A stretch of 64,000 nucleotides of DNA from Symsagittifera roscoffensis (lineage: Eukaryota; Xenacoelomorpha; Acoela; Convolutidae), in assembly GCF_963678635.1 (NCBI RefSeq), contig NC_087069.1, positions 19,752,660 to 19,816,659 of the forward strand, read 5' to 3'. The notes under the pieces are model-generated. The model was not told where the DNA came from and ran no database searches. It worked only from the letters and a program-made list of their open reading frames with translations. The translations under genes were made by a program, and so were the position numbers. Shown one piece after another: positions 58,487 through 64,000 of the stretch. How positions within the stretch are numbered: position 1 is the stretch's first letter; every line of letters starts with the position of its first letter.

Positions 58487-59325
58487 CCGAGAGCTCGATT
58501 TTGCTACAACAATTATGACAATAACAGTGGTATCCTGAACTTCTGGATAAGTCTGACGAAGAGGGTAAGTCGACTATGGGTGAAATAAATTGACTGAGAC
58601 AGGAAATGGTTTATGATCGTTCCTTCTCAGCAAAAAATGAGAGGCGATAAATCCGTTTCATCATTAAGGTTTGCACGGGGTGAGCCCACATCAGAGAGGA
58701 CCTTAATGTGAAGAAAGTGTTTATCAGGTATCTTCGAAGCTACAAGGGTCTTGTCTAAATGGAATGAGCTGGAGCTCCTTCGTCGAACAGTCATCTGATA
58801 ATAGGAGTCAACAGGTTGAGAGACTTTGCAGAAAGTTATGCGGGAAGGCGAGCCACCACGATGCCGTTGGGAAATGATCGTTTACGACCTGGCGTGTGAG
58901 CCAAACTGGAAGCCTTACAGAGATTACATTTTGGGCGACTTTCAGTAGCGTATTTGCCCCATTTTCCTGACAGAAACTCTCTGTGGTACCAAGAGATCAC
59001 ATGAAGGGCCCGACCACCGAAGCGAATCAAAGTCAATGAGCAGGAGATACAGACAAAGAGGAAACAATAAACATTTTAGAAAAGAAGTAACAAGACAGGA
59101 ACGATCTATGCGCAAGTTGGTTGAATTTAAGCCAAAGTCCAGCAACGGGACCATTGGAAATAAATAACACGAATTAATAACCAGAAGAAAGAGGAGATTA
59201 AGCACAATACAAGGGCGCACCATTTGTCACCGGACATTCTGGCTACAATGAATTCGAACACGCGGTCCAGGACAACAAAAATCAAATAACTCTAAAAGCC
59301 AAGTGAGCCCGCAGCACCTTCGCGG

Positions 59326-59520
59326 GTGGAAGTGAATGAAACAAGAATTCGGTTCAGATTTTTCATTCCCAACTCACAAACCAATCACCAGCCAAAAGGA
59401 GAGGCGATATCTTTTGTTGCACCAGAAGGAATGTACGGGGTGGAGCACACAGTGAAATCACGCGTGAGTGACATCAGCAATGACTACGCAAGGCCTCGGA
59501 CCACCCAAAGTCTTGTCTAA
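59326..59520 (+). pseudogene. 64-codon fragment with coding-like composition
   Basis: Runs from ATG 59326 to TAA after TTQSLV. Balanced composition (VNETRIRFRFFIPNSQTNHQ, then EGMYGVEHTVKS). Its end overlaps a 28-bp phrase, AGTCTTGTCTAAACGGAGTG..., also found at about 58748, so part of the element is internally duplicated. No family recognised. Confidence 0.2.
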
Positions 59521-61440
59521 ACGGAGTGAGCTGGAACACCGCGCTGCCTCTGCGAACAATCTATCCGGGTAACAGCCCTGGTGAAGATTTGATGCAAACA
59601 TAAATGGACCGGAAATCCACCGCAATCTCCTTCGGTGGAGCCTCATTGGCTCATAATAAAAAGACGATGGATCTCCAGGGTGGAACAATATTAGATAGTT
59701 AGTGATAACGATAGGCACGAATGACACCTCTAGGCTACCTATCACGCATCAAAGCAATCAGGAGCACCTAATTTATAAAATGAAAGAGAAATGAAGAGAA
59801 AGACAAGCCAAGGGTCAATGTTTAATGTACCATACCACCAAATGTCAGTTACCGACTTGACTAATGCCAATGAGACTCATTAAAACGCTATGATTAAAAA
59901 CATAGTTAAATGTTATCAAAACGAATTGAGAGTCACGGACAAGGAAGCCACTTTGCGATTAACTGAAGATTGCAACCTGACCAGAGATGGTGTCCACTTC
60001 ACCGCACACCAAAGAAGAATATGAATTATTGATGCAATTGAAGAAAAGATTAGGGAATTACAGGCCCAATTAACAAAAAAGACACCTAAATCTGCAATGA
60101 AAGAGAAAGCTGTCAATCCTGAGCCACACGATAGTCGGCTTGAAGCTATAAAACAGGAAGTATATTTGTAGATATATGAAGTATATGAAGTTGATAATTA
60201 AATATACATGTGACATAGAGATTGGAGACTGTCCCCGCTCATCGATGGCTATTCCTTGAAACAAGGTTTAGAAGGCCTAATGATCAGAATCCAACGAGTT
60301 TTCAGGTATAAACAGCTTCCTTTCTCCCATCCACCAGTGGCTCCAGTCACGCAAGGGAGTTTTTGAGTGAGCCCCACGACGGTAAAAACGCAGTAGCAAC
60401 CAATTATAAAAGCGCATTGTTGTGGAATAGACCGAACCTAGTGTCTGGAATCGATACAAGAAGGACTTGACCAAGTAACTCAATGAGAAGAAGCTCACAT
60501 GTCGGCCGAATGCGATAACAATGCTCGAAGGAAGGTCAATAAAGTTTCATTGATGCCCGATACCTGGCGTGGATTGATTCAAAGTGAAACAGGAGCAACT
60601 GCGAGTTCTTATTGCGACAACTACGAGAGTTTTTATTGCGTTAGATGGGTTGAATTGTAACAATACGATAGGGCCCACAAATTTAGGTCGTTGATCGACG
60701 TCCGTCAACATGTGAGGGAAAAAAGTGAACGAGTCGAAAGGGCAAATCTCTCGGGAAAAAAAGCCAAATAACAAACGCAGCAAAGAGTTCAGGCAGTTTT
60801 CTAAGTCCACGTTTCAATAAGCTAGATAACGTATCTGAGACTAGCCTCGGACAAAGCCGATGATGACGACGAAAATTGTGAACTTTTTGAGCAAAAAAAA
60901 GGCTAAAACTTGTTTGCCGCCGTTGACCTCCTCGAAATGAAAAAAAAAAGAACAGCTGGCGCAAACGACCACCTGTGAAGCCGAGATTTTCCGGATAGCC
61001 TCATTGGCGGTACGACTCCCAATCGCCAGGTGGTTGATGGATCGCTGGAGACATTTTTGAATGCCATGATGAAAGACGAAGAACGGTGAGAAAATGCTCC
61101 ACGAGAAAGCTCGTCCGGATGATCTTGCTTTTAAAGGCTCAATTTGATGTTAACACTCCTGCCCCAATCAGGATGTCGACACCAACCAAAACTGGATGAC
61201 GATCACAACTTTCATGGTTAATATATCTCATGGTTTAGAGAAAGAGACTGCAAGCCGATTGCCTAGTGTGAGGATATCGGAAAGGAATGTGATTTCTGTG
61301 AAAAACCTCCGAAGAAAGCCGTCGTTGCGTTTGTCGTCGCGTAAGGTTTAGGTTATAAGAGAAGATATTTTCAATAATGCGCCAGACATCATCACTGAAA
61401 ACCAATCACGACGCTGTTGTTAATGCAAAACGTGATTAGA

Positions 61441-62055
61441 ATGTCCTTCGAGCAGTTAAAGAACCGACTAAAACGAGTAAAAAAGATACGCCGCGTTTCT
61501 CACTGGAATGAGAGTGGACTGGACGCCCTCTTTTCTCTTGACATGCCATCCTCAAGCTTCACGACAATTTAAGCCAGCTATGTGAAGGACATCTCTAAAA
61601 TATCAACTGGCCCAGTTTCGACTCTATATGGAACGTTTGGTCACGAATGTTTTTTAAAAGGACCAGTCCTCCACCTCACGGATGGATTTGCGGAACTTAG
61701 ACTGGTAGAATTCTGATTTAATCGCCATAACCTAATGTCGGTTGTGCAAAAGATTTACACTGCTGAGGTACCAAGAGCTAGAAACTGCTTCTTGTAAGAA
61801 AATGAAAAACTGGAGGAAGTTTTGCTGCATCAGAATAGATTTATAACAGAAGAAGACCAGTCCGTCACCACTAAAAAAGAGATGAATAATTGTGAAGACA
61901 CGCCGCTTTTAGCGTGCCTAGCTTTGATGATGCGGATCAATCCAGTGGCGCTGATCTTCGGATTGAAAGAATATGCCACAGTGGTCTATGCATCGGCAGT
62001 TGTGCGCGCCTTCACTGATACCAGAATAAAGACTTTCATAAACTCAGTGTTTTAG
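61441..62055 (+). pseudogene. 204-codon frame interrupted by three stops
   Basis: From ATG 61441 to TAG 62053 one frame holds apart from TAA 61570, TGA 61714 and TAA 61795 (codons 44, 92 and 119). Readable pieces are EQLKNRLKRVKKIRRVSHW, STGPVSTLYGTFGHECFLKG, and a final uninterrupted 85 codons with PLLACLALMMRINPVALIFG. Far fewer stops than a random frame would have, and no frameshift needed, so a real coding past is likely. The protein family is not recognised. Confidence 0.35.
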
Positions 62056-63617
62056 GTCATTTGAGTGTCTGAGGTGGGTTGTTTGTCGTTGAGTTGAGTA
62101 GCAAAAACTGAAGGATCTCTCGGGGGATGGTGTATCACTAGGAATAAAATTGAGTCTGACTCGGTTTTGTTGGATTTCAAAAACAAATTAAGGTGTCGGA
62201 TGGGCTGTGAAGACATGGCCAATATCTAATTAAGTTCGAATTGCTGGAATATTCGCGCAGTAGTATATAGAGCGGCGAGTTTATGGAACGGGTCACGCGG
62301 AGACAAGAAATCAGGAAAATTGGTCGGCTGGTTCGGAACCGTTGCCTAGAACATGCCTTGATATCAATTGATTCGTAGGATATGTTTTTGGGTATGGACT
62401 CGTCAGCTCATGCTCTCGAATCGGAGCCTCACCTTACGTTGCAGAAAAGTTGAAATGATGAAGCCGGAATATGAAGCCTGCTTCATAGGCTGGAAAAAAC
62501 CTAACAGCATCGTTTTGAATTCACGTTCCGGATTAATGGAGTCGTCAAAAGATTATGGCCATGTCATCAAAAAACCAGAAACGCCTGATCTGTAGAATGA
62601 GGTGTTTTGTGAGTCAGACAATCCATCAAGATGAAATGGCCCAAGAAAGAACTAGTGATAATGCTAGAATTATGAAAGAAAACCGTAGGTTGCACATACA
62701 CTGTGATAGAGAAAGTGGCTTCTCATGGTGACGACTCAGTCGAGTTCCTCGTAACTGATGAGTTTTTGCATCAAACTGGTGACCTGTATCTACCTGGTTG
62801 TCCTGGCTAAGGCGTTGATTTGCGCCACAGATCCTCTGGATATGGACTGAAGCCAGAAATTCAAACAAAAAGCCAAGATGAAGCGACGAGGAAAGATCAA
62901 GTAGAGGAGGGACTCATGAACTGAGAATGCGGAAGAGACTCTAGAATGGACCTAGAAGTGTTGGAGGGAGAGTTTTCAGAGTATGAGAGTGACGAAACGG
63001 ATAAAGTTTACGATTCAAATCAGCTAACGAGCTTTTAATTCCTTCAATGACACCATCACTCTTCATGTCCCCTACCACGGAATCCCCGGCGAAAATCACT
63101 CTGGCGGAACCGTCTTCGCTTGGAAAAGTCTATGAAGTAAACTGGACAGAAGCTGCTTAACGAGTCGCCTCGACGGACGATAGTTTGAGATTCACTACAA
63201 AAAATCCTTCCTGAGCACGTTGCTGAAAAAGGAGTTAGAGGGATAACAGAGGAAAACAAAAGGAAGACCGAAATTACGTGGACCAGAGTTGTTTTTATGG
63301 AAAGGACCTGTGGCGCGATCAGAAGGTATGGGACCCAATTCGTGATGGAAGTGGGCCTAAATCAACCTCCTATGCACTGATAGTTTGCCCGAGTCGGTCC
63401 AGCGGACAGTGCCAGCGGGAATCCGATTGCAAGAAAACAGCCTATTAAGAAACATTAGAAACGTGTGAATAACTCTAATTCGATGGCGAGGGTGCAGCGA
63501 AGATAAAAGTCAGCAACAGGACGATCAATCCAATATTGACAAAGACGAAGACAATCGGATCATTATCGATGCCATAAAAAATTCTGCCTCGGCGAATTTG
63601 GACTAGGGTATTTTAAA

Positions 63618-63911
63618 GTGATAAATGGAGTGGAAAAAGAGAACAAAGTACCGCCAACAAAATTGGCAGGTGTAGCTTTGACCGCCTCCCAACCGATGGA
63701 GAAGGAAAGGATAGTAGCGGACCTGAAACTCAAAATGGAAGCCCGCAGTCAATACGGAAGCAGCTGTTTAGATTACCATAAATCTTCTAAAACGATTAAA
63801 GGGCGAGTAAGATTGGAGGAACAACTCAAATTGTTCGAGGGTAGATGGAATTCAGAACACAATGACGACCCCACTGGCGCCTATTTGAGAAAGCCGATGT
63901 TGAAAGCGTGA
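63618..63911 (+). pseudogene. 97-codon frame near the right edge
   Basis: A hydrophilic, Lys/Glu-rich product with a helix-prone middle (EKERIVADLKLKMEARSQYG) and an ending with RVRLEEQLKLFEGRW. A TGA follows KPMLKA. Composition resembles the other fragments of the 56.6-64 kb element, on the same strand. Could be a segment of a gag-like or structural protein. No catalytic motif. Confidence 0.3.
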
Positions 63912-64000
63912 ATCTCATTAAGAGGACACCTCATGGCTTGGGATATCAAAACAGCTACAGAGGATTACCTGAGAGCACTATTGGCGGGATCGAAACTGAG

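Larger units (their letters stand above)
56600..64000 (+). mobile_element. Old coding mobile element, probably a retroelement, heavily decayed
   Basis: Base composition changes to a clearly more G+C-rich, purine-rich plus strand. Long stretches are open in one plus frame, then another, with isolated stops, as in a frameshifted single-exon coding sequence. Candidate parts are listed separately (57565-57917, 58214-58486, 59326-59520, 61441-62055, 63618-63911). I found no YxDD, DDE or zinc-knuckle motif, so gag/pol identity is inferred only from single-exon character, gag-like composition and the neighbourhood. It runs off the right edge. Confidence 0.4.

Overview
This is a eukaryotic window: A+T-rich, full of A/T homopolymer runs, with two 200-base N gaps (21182-21381 and 50245-50444) and no operon-like gene packing. 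The mix of Ty3/gypsy and BEL/Pao retrotransposons, short inverted-repeat elements, a satellite array and one gene model with a 54-nt intron and TTTTAG/CTTAG acceptors points to a metazoan, most likely a nematode (Caenorhabditis-like). That placement is an inference from style, not from a recognised conserved gene.

Layout. 1-7.6 kb: a decayed Ty3/gypsy element on the minus strand, with gag zinc-knuckle, protease, RT, RNase H and integrase remnants in order, bounded by LTR-like repeats. Two unrelated inverted-repeat elements sit in the left LTR, and the right LTR gives an empty site for both. 7.6-8.5 kb: a foldback-type repeat with another copy at 24.8-25.3 kb. 8.5-29.3 kb: A/T-rich DNA with no confident gene, only two or three weak exon candidates. 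29.4-46.0 kb: about 16.5 kb made of five partial, same-strand copies of the 3' half of a BEL/Pao element (RNase H-like segment, H2C2 integrase finger, integrase core start, DUF5641-like tail, LTR-like block). The copies share a premature TGA and four of them share a deletion, so they look like locally amplified dead copies.

46.2-47.2 kb: the best candidate for a host gene, a four-exon minus-strand gene with a good signal peptide and an unknown secreted product. Its first exon and donor site are tandemly duplicated, and one splice junction does not keep frame. 47.9-51.0 kb: degenerate repeated segments plus a second copy of the TGCGGAATCCGCA-rich inverted-repeat element. 51.3-52.6 kb: a 26-bp satellite with a higher-order period of about 582 bp, followed by a diverged array of the same core in inverted orientation. 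52.6-56.6 kb: no gene seen. 56.6-64 kb: a visibly more G+C-rich plus-strand stretch of broken open frames, probably an old retroelement or other coding mobile element running past the window edge.

No set of genes here forms a working pathway. The window is best read as a repeat-dominated region around one small candidate gene. I saw no convincing new biological system; the strongest leads are the BEL/Pao array, the nested elements with their empty site, the satellite with its inverted arm, and the small secreted-protein gene.
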